Counted from the first letter of the stretch, positions 10,101-19,834 are shown. The stretch is 64,000 bases of DNA from Leishmania infantum JPCM5 (GCF_000002875.2 NC_009416.2:937501-1001500); one strand, 5' to 3'. Program-made: numbers and translations. The notes: a model not told the origin generated them from the letters alone.

Positions 10101-13100
10101 TATGAGCGTTCGTCTTCGATGTGCTCACCGACGCATCACCACAGCAGCGATCCCCTTCCCTACCTAACAAGGCGTCTGCCGACACCGGCATGCGGCCGCG
10201 CCGTCCCGAGTCGGGCGGTTCTACTTTGAGCATCATCTCGCCGTCGACCACACCTGGCTCGTGGAGGCAATATATCTCTCCCTCGTTTTTCTCGTGGCGG
10301 ATCGCAAAAGACGCTGACGCAACTGCCATCACTGCACCAGAATCGTATGTAACCACATACTCGCGTGTGGCGGTTGGGGCAGCAGCGTCGGCACTATCTC
10401 CGGCACCGTGGAAACCCTCGCTGTGAAAACGGTCAGGGCTCCTGGAGCCGGAAGGCGCCCTGGCAGCCGAGCCACTACTTGCCTCCCCGTCGTCGCTCTC
10501 GTAGGGGATGACTGACTTTCTCCGCTTGATGAGCGCGTCTACCGCCACGTGTCCGCCGTCCTCACCGCCCAGGCTGCCTCTGCTTGCGTGCTGGCCCGCA
10601 GAGACGCCGTCCCTGGCAGGACCGTTTGGCCACTCATGCTCTGCCGCGGCGAGATCTACACAGACGTCCTCGCCGTAATGACGCGCATCCGCAACGATGT
10701 CCTCTTTGCCTGCCACCGCTGCCTCTGCGTGTAAGTCACCGCTTTCTACACACGGTGCGCGCCCCACAGCCGCCCAAGAAGGTGATGATGCAGACAAGGA
10801 CGGCTGAGTTGCCGGCTTACTTCCCAGCACGCTGCCTACAGTGCCCGCCACGAGAGCACCGGGGACATCCACGCTGTACGGCTGTGAAGCTTGGAGCTCC
10901 GCCCGCCGCACCACTAGTGCGGCCGCCGATTTCGGTGGCAGCGAGAGCGGTTGCGCGTCACGCGATGTGCCGTCGCCGTCAAGCATCGTCGCCTTCTCCA
11001 CCTCAACGGCGTGGCTGGGCAACTCGGACTTCAGAGTCGGCGCCTCTGCCGGGCACGACCGTTGAGGCGATTCTATGGTGTCTCTCCCCCCATGTGTGTA
11101 CTTGCCGCGGTCCCTCTCCCCCTCTGTGTCTAACAAGGTCCGGTGGCGGCAGCGAGGACGCAGAAAGGCCTGCAGCACGGTCACGCACCATGTCAAGTCG
11201 CCGGGAATTCGAGGCGACGGCGTGAGTTCGGGCAGCTGGCGCGCGGCTGACGGGGCCGATGCGGCGAGGTCCGAAACGCCAGCGCCAGCACTGCCTTTCT
11301 GCGGTGTCGCAGTAGCTCCGCTTCTCTGCCCTGGTGGGTCGGCGGCAGCTTTCTGCATGCTCTCGACGGTAAGCGCATCAGGGAAGACGGGCTCACTGTG
11401 TCGATGATGTGGTAGCGACTTTGGTGTCTCTGGCTCGGTCTCGAAAAGCAGGCCGTGCGCCACAAAAGACTCTGTCAATGTGCTACTCGCCTGGGGCGGT
11501 TCGCGAGGCGGTGAAGGATGATGCTGAGGGGCACTACGCGTGTGCGCATCGTAGGGGGTGAACGATGCCCGGGGCGGCAGATGTGCAGTCGTGTCCATCT
11601 CTGGCTCTCCTGCGTTGCTTCGCAACAGGGAGGCAGAGGTGCAACGCATTAATGGGCCAGACGCGGCTGGCCCAGCGCGCCCAGTCGACGTGCGGTATTC
11701 AGTGCGTCGGCCAGGCGGCGGGATCGGCACGCGCATTGATGGATCCCAGGATGCTCTCTTGCCGCCGTGCTGCTGCTGCTGCTGCTGCTGCTCTCTCGTC
11801 TCCGGTGATGGATGTGACAGGAATGTGTGGTTCTGCTCCGCAGAAGCGGTGGCGTGGTTAGTGGCGCTGGGTCGATGTCGAAGCAATGATGCAGGCGGTC
11901 GGCGTGGGGCATACAAGGAGTGCAGCACGGCGTTTGCGCTGCTGGGGCGGCGACGCGGCTGTGAACTCATCGAATTCCGCAGCGCAAAAGCGCTGGCGGA
12001 GGGCCAGAGAAACGGCGCCTCGTGCGGGGTGGGGAAGCTCTCACGATAAAACGCACGAGAAGGGCCGCGCGGGCACCTACCGACCACCTCCACATTGCGC
12101 GGTAGCACTGATGTCACTACAGTACTCTGCAGCGGGGATGTGAAGTCTTTCGGAATGGGCACGGCTGCAGACAACACCGCTGGAGACCGCTGAGGACGCT
12201 GGTGCGTACGCGCGCGGTGCTTGCTCGGGGAGCGGGTATTGTGCGAAGGGTACGACCCCGCTGGCACAGCCCCGCTACTGGAGGCCGAGGAGATGCGCAG
12301 CGGGTGACGGTAGAGCTCCACCTCGACCTCCTCTCGCCGCCAGCGTGTCTTCATGGTCGCCATGTACTGCTTCAACAGCTGTGCACGCTGCTGCTCCTCC
12401 GTGGCGAGGCGAGGAATGGCGAGGAGCCAGCGATGCGCCTGCTGATACTGCTGATAAGCTTCCTTGTAGAGGCCCATCTCATCCAGCCATCTCGCATGTG
12501 TCTGCTTCACGTACGACAAGAAGCATACGCTCTCGCGCCACTGTAGCCACATGCACATGAGCGCCTTTTCCTCCTCTCCTTCGGTGGTCGCCGCTGCATC
12601 GCTGTAACGGTGACCCTCTGCCGATGCGTTTGCAGCCGCGGCGATCCCGTCGCGGTTGTCCTCACCGCCCCTGCTCGCAGCACGCGCGCCATCTGGGAAG
12701 TCCCTTGCCTGGAACGCGCGCCCCTGTGTCAGCCGCCGCCGCATCTGCGTTGCCTTGTCCTTCGCCTGGAACACTTGCCGCTCCACCGCCTCCTCCGCCA
12801 TCTCGGCGTATCGCAGCGCCTCGGTCAGCTGCCGAAGGCCATGCTGCGTCTGCGCCATGTTAAAATATGTGATGCCGATTCCAGGTGCCTGAAGCTCTTC
12901 CTCCAGGGCCGCCGACCGGGCGAAGAGTGCGCTTGCCAGCGTGTACTCCCCCAGCTTGAAGTGGTAGACGCCGAGGTTGTGCTCCACAGCGGCCACGGCC
13001 TTGAGTCGCCGCGGTTCCTGCGACGGGGAGAAAAAGGGGGCGCTGATGCTGAACACATTGTCGTTGCTGATGTGGTTGATATTGGCACCGCTGTCGCTGG

Positions 13101-14862
13101 ATGTGAACATTGTCGGGCTCTTACGGTCGTGGCTCCTGGCCTGTGACGACGCGGCAGTCGGCCGCAGCAGCGGGGTTGTGTCACGGCCATCGCGAGGTTC
13201 ATTACGCCCTCCCGCCGCGCCGTTGATCGAGGGGGCCTCGAGCTCTACAGGATCTGGCAGATAGCGGAATACCCGACCGGCACCCTTGCGCAGCAGCCTG
13301 CCCGCCCGCTGCAGAAGCTGCAGGGCCGCAGAATATTGCCCTTGATTCATCCACTCCAGCGCGTGGCGGTTCGCAAGCTCTACAAAGTGCAGAGCTGTAG
13401 ACACCGTCGCGTCCTCGGCCTCCTCGAGTTGCCCAACCAGAAGCTCGCGATGCTCTTCGCTGTCTGCGCCGCTGCTCGTCAGGGTGGTGCCCGTGTCGGC
13501 TGCCGACCTCGCGGCTAGATGCGCGTCCAGAACCATGACCTGCCGCATTAGCGTGAAAACAAGCCCCAGCTGCGCATCCAGCTGCTGCTCGAGCTCGCTT
13601 GCCTGCGCGTCGAAGGCCTGCTGGGCACGTGCATGACGCACATCCTGGCTCACGCGACTGATGTGACCAGTGCTGGCTACATGAGCGATACCTTCAGAGG
13701 CGCGTGTGATTGGCGGATGCGGCAGCTGCTGGTGCGCTGGCATGCTGCGCAGAAACGACTCACTCGCCCTGCCAAGCGTAGAGGTGGCATCTGGCGCCAG
13801 CGGCGGTGTCGAGAACGATGGCATCCGACGTCCGCGCTGCGAAGACGCTGCCCCTGACGACGGTCGCTCCAGGCTCTGCGACGTGCGTGCTTGAGCATGC
13901 GCTGAGCGCGTCGGCAGCTGGCCTGGGCAAAACGCGGCACCCTGCACTCTAGCGCCAGAGTCCGAGCAGCGCAGCGAGGACGACGAAGGCGGGGCACTAC
14001 CTCGGTCTCCAAAACTGTCGCCCTCGGAAACAGTGCCGTCGCACTGTGCAGCGGCGCTGCACGCGGCACCTAAAGCCTGTTGCTGCAACAGGGCACTCAG
14101 ATGCGAGCGTAGCTCGGCAACATCGCTGTGGCGCGTCTGCGCGAAGGTCGTCGCGGGGGAAATCGACGAAGAAGGCGGCCGCCGAGTGCCTTCCGTGCGC
14201 GCCGGCAGCGACGCCGACGAAAGGGATGGCGTGGACAGTGTGATCACGGCGGCAGCGGCGGCGAATGTTTTCGTGCCGCCGCTGTCGACGGTGGGCCGAA
14301 ACACGTCTACGTTCTCGCTGTGGGGATGACGACGCTCTTCCCCCGCCACCACGCCGTGCTGATGCACGGGTGTGTCCCCTGCATGGATCGACGAGATAGG
14401 GCTACCTTGTAGCCAGCAGGTGTAGGCTCTGTCGTGCTTATTGAAAGGCAAAGCCACGTCGCGGTTGCTGGCAGGAGCGGAGGCCGGGCCAGCCACGACA
14501 TCGTCTATGTGCCCGTAGGTTCTAAAGTTTTGCATGGCAAGACTGCTCTGGTCGGCACTTAAGCTGCTTGGTGGTCGCTGGGCGCCTTGCGCCGGGAGCG
14601 GCGGGCGAGCAGCACCAGCGCAAGAAGCGCCGGTCGTGGCGTGGGTGTCCAGTGTGCGGTTCACCGGCTGTGCAGTGGGGCGTAGGGGAGTGTTGCTGCC
14701 TTTGGTAGGTACAGGGCACTCAAACTCATCCATACGGTCCATCATAGAGACATAAGAGGAGGCCGTTCCACAGGACGGCGAGAAGGCGTAGCAGCCATCT
14801 GCGGCATCCTTTGGTGGGGCGTTAGGCGTTCCATCGAGTGCGTCAGATGAACTATACTGCAT
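7159..14862 (-). CDS. giant TPR and IQ-motif protein, 2567 residues
   Basis: Single uninterrupted frame from ATG 14862, by far the longest gene in the window. Most of it is low-complexity, disordered sequence rich in Ser, Ala, Pro, Glu and charged residues. The one ordered section, roughly residues 610-690 (continuing helical to about 860), has tetratricopeptide-like helical pairs, with NLGVYHFKLGEYTLA followed by ITYFNMAQTQHGL. A polyglutamine tract sits near residue 1025. The last 30 residues contain an IQ-like calmodulin-binding helix, AAGVIQQAWRDCVAARMRR. TPR plus IQ suggests a large scaffold that could bind calmodulin or a light chain, perhaps in the flagellum or cytoskeleton; that location is inference. 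I do not recognise a named orthologue. It lies between the two inverted SIDER2 copies. Confidence 0.9.
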   Translation of the reverse strand: MQYSSSDALDGTPNAPPKDAADGCYAFSPSCGTASSYVSMMDRMDEFECPVPTKGSNTPLRPTAQPVNRTLDTHATTGASCAGAARPPLPAQGAQRPPSSLSADQSSLAMQNFRTYGHIDDVVAGPASAPASNRDVALPFNKHDRAYTCWLQGSPISSIHAGDTPVHQHGVVAGEERRHPHSENVDVFRPTVDSGGTKTFAAAAAVITLSTPSLSSASLPARTEGTRRPPSSSISPATTFAQTRHSDVAELRSHLSALLQQQALGAACSAAAQCDGTVSEGDSFGDRGSAPPSSSSLRCSDSGARVQGAAFCPGQLPTRSAHAQARTSQSLERPSSGAASSQRGRRMPSFSTPPLAPDATSTLGRASESFLRSMPAHQQLPHPPITRASEGIAHVASTGHISRVSQDVRHARAQQAFDAQASELEQQLDAQLGLVFTLMRQVMVLDAHLAARSAADTGTTLTSSGADSEEHRELLVGQLEEAEDATVSTALHFVELANRHALEWMNQGQYSAALQLLQRAGRLLRKGAGRVFRYLPDPVELEAPSINGAAGGRNEPRDGRDTTPLLRPTAASSQARSHDRKSPTMFTSSDSGANINHISNDNVFSISAPFFSPSQEPRRLKAVAAVEHNLGVYHFKLGEYTLASALFARSAALEEELQAPGIGITYFNMAQTQHGLRQLTEALRYAEMAEEAVERQVFQAKDKATQMRRRLTQGRAFQARDFPDGARAASRGGEDNRDGIAAAANASAEGHRYSDAAATTEGEEEKALMCMWLQWRESVCFLSYVKQTHARWLDEMGLYKEAYQQYQQAHRWLLAIPRLATEEQQRAQLLKQYMATMKTRWRREEVEVELYRHPLRISSASSSGAVPAGSYPSHNTRSPSKHRARTHQRPQRSPAVLSAAVPIPKDFTSPLQSTVVTSVLPRNVEVVGRCPRGPSRAFYRESFPTPHEAPFLWPSASAFALRNSMSSQPRRRPSSANAVLHSLYAPRRPPASLLRHRPSATNHATASAEQNHTFLSHPSPETREQQQQQQQHGGKRASWDPSMRVPIPPPGRRTEYRTSTGRAGPAASGPLMRCTSASLLRSNAGEPEMDTTAHLPPRASFTPYDAHTRSAPQHHPSPPREPPQASSTLTESFVAHGLLFETEPETPKSLPHHRHSEPVFPDALTVESMQKAAADPPGQRSGATATPQKGSAGAGVSDLAASAPSAARQLPELTPSPRIPGDLTWCVTVLQAFLRPRCRHRTLLDTEGERDRGKYTHGGRDTIESPQRSCPAEAPTLKSELPSHAVEVEKATMLDGDGTSRDAQPLSLPPKSAAALVVRRAELQASQPYSVDVPGALVAGTVGSVLGSKPATQPSLSASSPSWAAVGRAPCVESGDLHAEAAVAGKEDIVADARHYGEDVCVDLAAAEHEWPNGPARDGVSAGQHASRGSLGGEDGGHVAVDALIKRRKSVIPYESDDGEASSGSAARAPSGSRSPDRFHSEGFHGAGDSADAAAPTATREYVVTYDSGAVMAVASASFAIRHEKNEGEIYCLHEPGVVDGEMMLKVEPPDSGRRGRMPVSADALLGREGDRCCGDASVSTSKTNAHNTSGKGEGDAMTMLAEEREDAPGNALVLGTRASVPEEAKADSLSALPQLNAGDGKDSVVASLEMRAHKEDQHLVCEAQGRGTAAQRTASRFRAPADKVLRAEQAELACAEAAVAGSLSARHSTTLNKVASSVATVAEAFASAANDYGDMPKLSSLSPTSWAARRGTRAPFQSPRDAEARERGLKAVPAPAALSNSSHSPVSQAPQGTSQRADQVDGSCNAELGAAGEAEASNFFCAAAHATLSDRSGEDDVSDRTAARKAALSDSPTPPSAFSACAENVCPSSVEDTAPPGGSSMRASISATSVRFAAYAHEAPQKVGSSASACTGDPEVEGDNGPASEALHQETEGEWGSAWDKGSSAAPEASAASGGRAASSGREAAGCGEAVPWTEKVNDATDALAVTVAFPGGEAEAQLTTPADNDGHAHQSSHAATLFSPTSRSGESRRGDSPTTTSAERPPRNEGADLQWSEDFANARATAEERSAEVSAAIKEGPSPEEAVVAPQPLATLPPRRGRIFVFAPHQLAASASMELTNVNFSFRSGDAFERIRSPTRTQKQPAATLDTDTVEDGAAKPVLLRVAGGGRTSGSSDGSLCSKEGYCCAAAMMAYATAEDETVDRRTASIGSTTTQITQLRGSSSRSIHDGNDLRLGDGESPVKPEAVELAKSIAPGSTMAPSSAIMHDRSPLPSASVNVAAPSEAPVTANEDVAQAEDKDVKRLQRARQDLLSTHETDIIENMDTPPPCTTSAPNTPELLDPSKPPCSSAVFAPIAASVAVAPVEAPRGSGRAAEWETKPSTAVPLPLSPRPESPAALPEAGERAAGLLPPRNCPLDREGDLLGCVHGGDADEATPPGKGDALATTEGETALEVGTNHPVNALKDGMAGAHEKARLKSGGAHGTAVASHEVSAGHLLPPHLPAPFHKPRPQQQRLGTNESTWSDMETDEAQRRYIRDQIVQEEAAGVIQQAWRDCVAARMRRQLHLLW
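11768..11792 (-). repeat. CAG repeat encoding polyglutamine
   Basis: Eight consecutive CAG codons on the coding strand, inside the giant TPR/IQ gene near residue 1025. An in-frame trinucleotide run is expected to vary in length between strains. Confidence 0.85.
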
Positions 14863-15539
14863 CCCGGTCTTGGAGACACCGCTCGCCGTGCCCTCATGCG
14901 CTCCCTAAACGCGAAGGCAGAGGTGCGGATGTCGGACAGACAACGTTCGCAAGGCGTATGCTAACGAGAAAGGTGAGGAAAAGCGCCGCGCATAACGACC
15001 ACCACTGAGCGGTGGCAGAAAGGCTCGATGCCCTCTCCCTCTCTGCGCCGGCCGTGCGGATGCACGCAGGCAACGGCCTCCTCAGTTTTACGCGCGCACT
15101 GCTAGAGAGGTGAATGCCTTGTCCGTCTCCCCGCGCACCGGGCTCACACGCACGACTTCGCTCTCGATTATGTCTTTCGGTTGGTTGTGGCTGTTGTCGT
15201 CACCTTTCCACCCCTCTCCTGCTTCGCGCGAAGGGAAAGGAGTGGTCGTTCAAGGACGAGTTTAAACACAGAATAAGAGGTGGCCGCCGCGGGGCGTTCG
15301 CCCGGCCGGTGACGAGAGGCAGAGGGGAAGAGGGAATGGCAGAAATTAGTGCAAGGCAGAACGAAGAAAAGAGGAAGAGAAAATACACACGCACGGCCGC
15401 GAGCATACGTGCGCGCTACACGCAGACACATGTGTGCACACGCACACACTGCTGGCAGCTAACTGCCCGGCCTATCCAAGGAAAGGAGGTTTTTCGTGCC
15501 GTTTTTTTCTTTCGGTTCCAACGTGTCCGTTTCTCTGTC
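14863..15539. other. intergenic, giant gene to SIDER2 copy 2
   Basis: No gene seen. A short purine-rich (plus) tract at 14966-14983 and a stronger one at about 15359-15383 are candidate pyrimidine tracts for trans-splicing of the giant gene. Which is used cannot be told from sequence. Confidence 0.45.
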
Positions 15540-16042
15540 ATACAACAGGAGTCCAAACCCAACTCGAGCCCGCACGCGCCCCGTCACAGGCCCGCCTCGC
15601 GTGGTGTGCAGCAGCGCTAGACACGCGCGTCACAGCAATGCGCCGACCCAGTCATCGCAGCACGACCCCTGCCTCAGACGCGGCCCCACCCACCCACCCC
15701 CGACCCGCGCCCATCGTGCCGGCCGCCACGCGGTGCATCCTCCTCGGCGTGGCGCAGGCTCCCTGCACACCAGCAGGCAGTGCGCGAGGGCCGGGGGGGT
15801 GGGTGGTGGGACACACGCCCGAGCCACGCTGACGCTCTGCCTAATCATATGGATTAGGCACAAGCGTGCTCGCTGTCGCAGGGGGGGTGCCCCGACGCAG
15901 CGCCATCCAGGACCTGGGCGCCGGCATCTGTAGCGATGCATCGCCCGGGCCTCCCTCCTCCCCTTACGTCGTGGGTGCCGGGCCCCCGGCATCCCCGGAA
16001 GTGAGGTTCGGCATTCGGCAGGGATAGGTGGAGGGAGGGGAG
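15540..16042 (-). repeat. SIDER2-like retroposon remnant, copy 2
   Basis: Near-identical reverse-complement copy of 381-884. Weaker similarity to the copy near 54550-55075 continues to about 16145. It begins shortly after the stop codon of the 19277-16227 gene, so it should lie in that gene's 3' UTR, the site where SIDER2 elements are typically found in Leishmania and linked to lower mRNA stability. It keeps the palindrome at 15839-15859. Family assignment is inference; the repeat is directly visible. Confidence 0.75.
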
Positions 16043-16226
16043 AGCTGCCTGCCCCCGCCCCCTCCCTCCCTTCCCCACAGAGAAAGAGAGAGCGTGTAGG
16101 GGGGAGGGCGCTGGACTCTGATGATGCCATGCACTGGGGCGTTCCACCTCCGTCGTTCGGGAAGGAGAGAAAAACGGTAGAAAAAGAAAGCATTGAAATG
16201 CCGATATCGTATACGTAAGCATGCCC

Positions 16227-19200
16227 TCAGGCAGCTGTGCGCATCAGCGCATTCATCGACACTCGATAGGTCATCGGCAGCGATCCCACGTCCGTAGGCG
16301 TGGTGGAAGCTGCTGCGTCGCTCGCGCGAACACGTTGAGGAGAGTACAGGAGCAGCACGTGACGCAGGGTGGCATCCAGCTTGCCAAGGAGCTGCAGCTC
16401 CACCGCAGTGAGCGGCACATGTTCGCAGTGGAGGAGAAGCAGTCGCCATGGTAAAAGAGACCTACCAAGCTGTTCCGCCAGAGCACGGACCACTGCCTGG
16501 GCTGTTGGCGCAACGAACGCGCGGATGAGCCCCGTGCCACGATCACTGCTGCCATCACGTGAGACACCATCGGCCGCGCCTGCTGTTATCAGCGCGCCCA
16601 AGTGATGAGTAGCTTTGAGGACGCAAACGAGCTCCCGCTCCCACTGCCGCCTGCTCTCCGCAGCGGACACGGTCATCTCTTGCGGCAGGCCCGGTTGGGA
16701 GGCTGGAAGCGCACCGGGAGGACGGTCACCCTGAGCAGCTTCGATCGCTTCCCTGCGTCCTCCTGAACCAGCGCTTTCAGTGCATGGCGTGCACGCGGAC
16801 GACGAACACTCGGGCGCGATTGGTGCGACGCCGCCTGCAGAGGGCAACTTCTCCGACGTGGACCGTGCTGACGCGCCGCCACTTCTTTGCGGTACCCTCC
16901 GAACACGGCGATCGCTGCGCCACTGCAGCAGCACACGCAGCAGCAATCGATTAAGCAGACGCGCTCCCTCTGCAGTCACAGAAAGCCGCTTCCTCAGCGA
17001 CGGCTCTGTCGAGGCATACTCAGCGAGTACAGACGCGGAGCAAAGGCCATCACCGGAAGAAGGCTTGGGTGAGGGGAGGAAGAGGGCTGAGAGCGGAATG
17101 TTCAGCAGCGCACGATAAAGCTGGTCTGCTGTGTGCATTGGCGTTTGCAATGTGTTCAACGCATTATCGCCACGGTGGATGCACCCGCTGCTGTCTGCAA
17201 GTTCAGCGCGAGCTGTGCCGGGAGACGAGGGCACAGATGATCGTGCCGTGGACGCATCCAGCCAACAACGCAGAAACGAGGCGAGGTGAAAATATGCGGA
17301 CGACTCCGCGTGCGCGCTAGCCGGTCCCGGAAGAGCCGGGCCGAGCTCTAGCAAGGCGCCTTCACGCTCGACACGCGCCAGGAGTGCGCACAGCTCCGGC
17401 AAAGTCGCATTCGCTGCCGCCGCTGGAGCAGAGATGGTGCATGCATGTGTCATCTTCGTCTCCGCACCCTTCGCATTTGAGAGGCGCGCCCTTCTGTGTG
17501 GAAGGAAGAGAAGATGCAGCGCCGCCCACGCCGTCACGTCCAGTCGCGCATCCTTCGAGAAGAGCGGCAAGAGGGCGGCGAAGGCGTGGCGTGCTGAAGC
17601 CCAGGTCACCTCCTCGGCGTCTGGCGGAGAGGGCGAGCTGTGTGGTGCAGCGCACGTGGACGGCGTCTGCGCCGTTGGCGTCTGTCTTTTCTGCAGCTGG
17701 GAACAGAGAAGTGAGAGCCACAGCAGTGGTAGAAGCTGCAGGCGGCGCTGCTGCAAGCGAGGCGGCACACGACGCGCCAGTGAGCCTGCATCCGCGGCAT
17801 TGCCGCAAGAGGAAGATGAGTTTGACTGAGCGCCGAACAGCACGGAGTACGCCGCCGCGTCGGGGCCCATAAACCAGGCATCTCGCGCTGCCTCAGCGCG
17901 GCGGCCCGCCTTGAGTAGAACAAGCTCATGCCACAGCACATGATCCACGCACCGGCGTGTCTGCTCGCAAAGCAGGGCAGCGTGTACCTGCAGCAGGCGC
18001 TCGTATGAACGCTGCGTCCTGCCGACATCTTGCAGCGGACTTGTGTGCTCCAGCAGCCCCCAATGCTGTACCCCCGCCGCGAAGTGCACAATCGCCCAGT
18101 GAAGCGAGTGCAGATGCCGCGACCTCGGCGGTGCCTCCACAAAGGCGGCAGTGGCGCCATGCCGTCGAGGAAACTCAGAGGCGCTAGATGGCGCGGAGAG
18201 GTTGCCTCGCTGCCGGCGCGTCAAAGCCGCAGCTGCAGCCGAATCCTGCGCAAGGAAAATGGAGGTGGAGAAGCACACATCCAACAGACGCTCTACGTGC
18301 GTGTCTGCGACGCCGAAAAGACCGCTCACATGCAGCAGCACCGTGACACTGAAGAGCGACTGCGTCAGCGCCGCAGCGAGGTGGGCCGGAAGCGGATGTG
18401 GAGACAGGGACGACGTGGGAGACGGCGACGTAGAAGACGAGGGCGAGGGCTCCTCAGCGTTGCGGTCTGCAGCGCGCTCGTGGCGGTTCGGCGGTGAGGA
18501 GTTTGCTGGTCGCTGCGAGCCGACTCGGGCTACCTGCGCACACGACTCCGCCTCTGCGATCCGGCGGCGCAGCTCCTTGAACTCGATCAGGGCGTGATGA
18601 GCGTGGTACTTCGCAAAGCTAGACACCTCCGCAACGAGCTCCGGGCCGTGCGTATCCGTCTTCGAGGTAGAGCAGCCCTCCACATCGGCGCCTCCGTTCC
18701 CCCAGAGCGGCCCCGCTGCCTCCGCAGAAGGTGGGAATGGCATCTCCGCCAGCCACTCGTACAAAGTCGACTGCCCCTCGGTCTGGCCATGATAGCGCCG
18801 GCCAAGCTGCACGTAGCGCAAAGCGCGTCCCACAGGAAACGCGTACGGCTCCGTCGAGGCGGAGGCATCGGTGTCCTGCGGCGTGCAAGAACGTCGGCGC
18901 GCACGTGGAGAATGCTGGTGACGATGATGGTCGGCGTGAGCACGGCCGCAGCTGCTCCGAGATGGTGATGGAGCACCGGCGATTGCGGATGATGATGCTG
19001 AGTCCGATGTCTGCCGCTTGTTAAAGACGTCGAAAGCAGGCAAGTAGGAAGGCGTGGTGGAGGAAAAGTCTCGCGCTGCAGACAACAGACTCCCCAAACC
19101 AGGGATACGGCAGCCGCGACGAAGAGGCTCGAGAGCACGGCAGAAGTGCACCTCCGAGCTCAACGTCCTTGCGACAATACGACACAGCACCGATTGACGA

Positions 19201-19277
19201 CCACAGCGAAGCGTCGAGGAAGAAGCGGCGGCCGCAACGGGTGAAATGACAACGCTTGCATGATAAGGTGTGTTCAT
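16227..19277 (-). CDS. probable mitochondrial protein of unknown function, 1016 residues
   Basis: Intact frame from ATG 19277. The first 60 residues are rich in Arg, Ser, Ala and Leu and nearly free of acidic residues, which is typical of a mitochondrial targeting presequence. The rest alternates disordered Ser/Ala-rich linkers with Leu-rich helical stretches, for example RRLQLLPLLWLSLLCSQLQ and, near the end, LLPWRLLLLHCEHVPL. This helical pattern recalls organellar helical-repeat (PPR- or OPR-like) and RAP proteins, but I cannot show a defined repeat. No catalytic motif is visible. Its upstream neighbours are an NSUN4-like methyltransferase and a MERS1-like protein, so a role in mitochondrial RNA metabolism is conceivable but unproven. 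SIDER2 copy 2 lies in its predicted 3' UTR. Confidence 0.85.
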   Translation of the reverse strand: MNTPYHASVVISPVAAAASSSTLRCGRQSVLCRIVARTLSSEVHFCRALEPLRRGCRIPGLGSLLSAARDFSSTTPSYLPAFDVFNKRQTSDSASSSAIAGAPSPSRSSCGRAHADHHRHQHSPRARRRSCTPQDTDASASTEPYAFPVGRALRYVQLGRRYHGQTEGQSTLYEWLAEMPFPPSAEAAGPLWGNGGADVEGCSTSKTDTHGPELVAEVSSFAKYHAHHALIEFKELRRRIAEAESCAQVARVGSQRPANSSPPNRHERAADRNAEEPSPSSSTSPSPTSSLSPHPLPAHLAAALTQSLFSVTVLLHVSGLFGVADTHVERLLDVCFSTSIFLAQDSAAAAALTRRQRGNLSAPSSASEFPRRHGATAAFVEAPPRSRHLHSLHWAIVHFAAGVQHWGLLEHTSPLQDVGRTQRSYERLLQVHAALLCEQTRRCVDHVLWHELVLLKAGRRAEAARDAWFMGPDAAAYSVLFGAQSNSSSSCGNAADAGSLARRVPPRLQQRRLQLLPLLWLSLLCSQLQKRQTPTAQTPSTCAAPHSSPSPPDAEEVTWASARHAFAALLPLFSKDARLDVTAWAALHLLFLPHRRARLSNAKGAETKMTHACTISAPAAAANATLPELCALLARVEREGALLELGPALPGPASAHAESSAYFHLASFLRCWLDASTARSSVPSSPGTARAELADSSGCIHRGDNALNTLQTPMHTADQLYRALLNIPLSALFLPSPKPSSGDGLCSASVLAEYASTEPSLRKRLSVTAEGARLLNRLLLRVLLQWRSDRRVRRVPQRSGGASARSTSEKLPSAGGVAPIAPECSSSACTPCTESAGSGGRREAIEAAQGDRPPGALPASQPGLPQEMTVSAAESRRQWERELVCVLKATHHLGALITAGAADGVSRDGSSDRGTGLIRAFVAPTAQAVVRALAEQLGRSLLPWRLLLLHCEHVPLTAVELQLLGKLDATLRHVLLLYSPQRVRASDAAASTTPTDVGSLPMTYRVSMNALMRTAA

Positions 19278-19278
19278 G

Positions 19279-19312
19279 TTGTGTGTGTGTGTGTGTGTGT
19301 GTGCGTGCGTCT
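19279..19312. repeat. GT microsatellite immediately upstream of ATG 19277
   Basis: A run of GT then GCGT units ends only a few bases from the start codon, so it would lie in the 5' UTR or at the splice acceptor of the 19277-16227 gene. Confidence 0.85.
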
Positions 19313-19351
19313 GTTTGAGCCTGCAATGACGCGGCGCCTGAGGGAGGGCAA

Positions 19352-19390
19352 CGGAGAACAGAGAGACGAGAAAAAAAAATGAAAAGGAAC
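19352..19390 (-). promoter_or_regulatory. trans-splicing pyrimidine tract for the 19277 gene
   Basis: A purine-rich (plus) stretch including nine consecutive A bases reads as a C/U tract in the transcript, 75-115 bases upstream of ATG 19277. Predicted signal for spliced-leader addition; the CA repeat lies between tract and ATG. Confidence 0.45.
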
Positions 19391-19834
19391 GAACCTCCTC
19401 GGAAAGAGAAAGTCAATCCGACATGTTGGTCATCCCTGTGCCACCGTGACGGCCAGAAGATTACACCGCGCATGGATGTGAAGAGCGCACGGGACGCGCA
19501 GGCAGTGACTGCCACCACGTGAGCAGGAGCACAGTCGCCGCTGCGGATGTGCTGTGAGGGGTGGTGGGGACAAGGCATCTCTCCTGCCTCCTCATCTGGA
19601 CACTTCTCCTTTGGTCTTCAACTCTCATCATGTCGCATCTTGCGCGTGTTAATCGTTACAGAGAGAGAGAGTCGAAGAAGACGCCACCGTTTTGCCATCA
19701 TCGCTGTCCGTCCTCATTTCCGAGTGGATCGGAGGACGGGGGGGAGGCAGAGACGAAGCGCCGTGCACGCGAACACAAAGACACGGACACGTGCACACCT
19801 CCTTTGCTTTGAATGCGCTTGCCCGGCACGTGTT
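19391..19834. other. intergenic downstream of the NSUN4-like gene
   Basis: No gene seen. It is the 3' UTR of the methyltransferase and the upstream region of the 19277 gene, with another purine-rich (plus) patch near 19659-19680. Confidence 0.5.

Noticed and set aside
12610..13146. 178-codon plus-strand frame and many similar plus-strand frames under large genes
   Set aside because: Antisense shadows of the high-GC3 minus-strand genes; no plus-strand gene has independent support.
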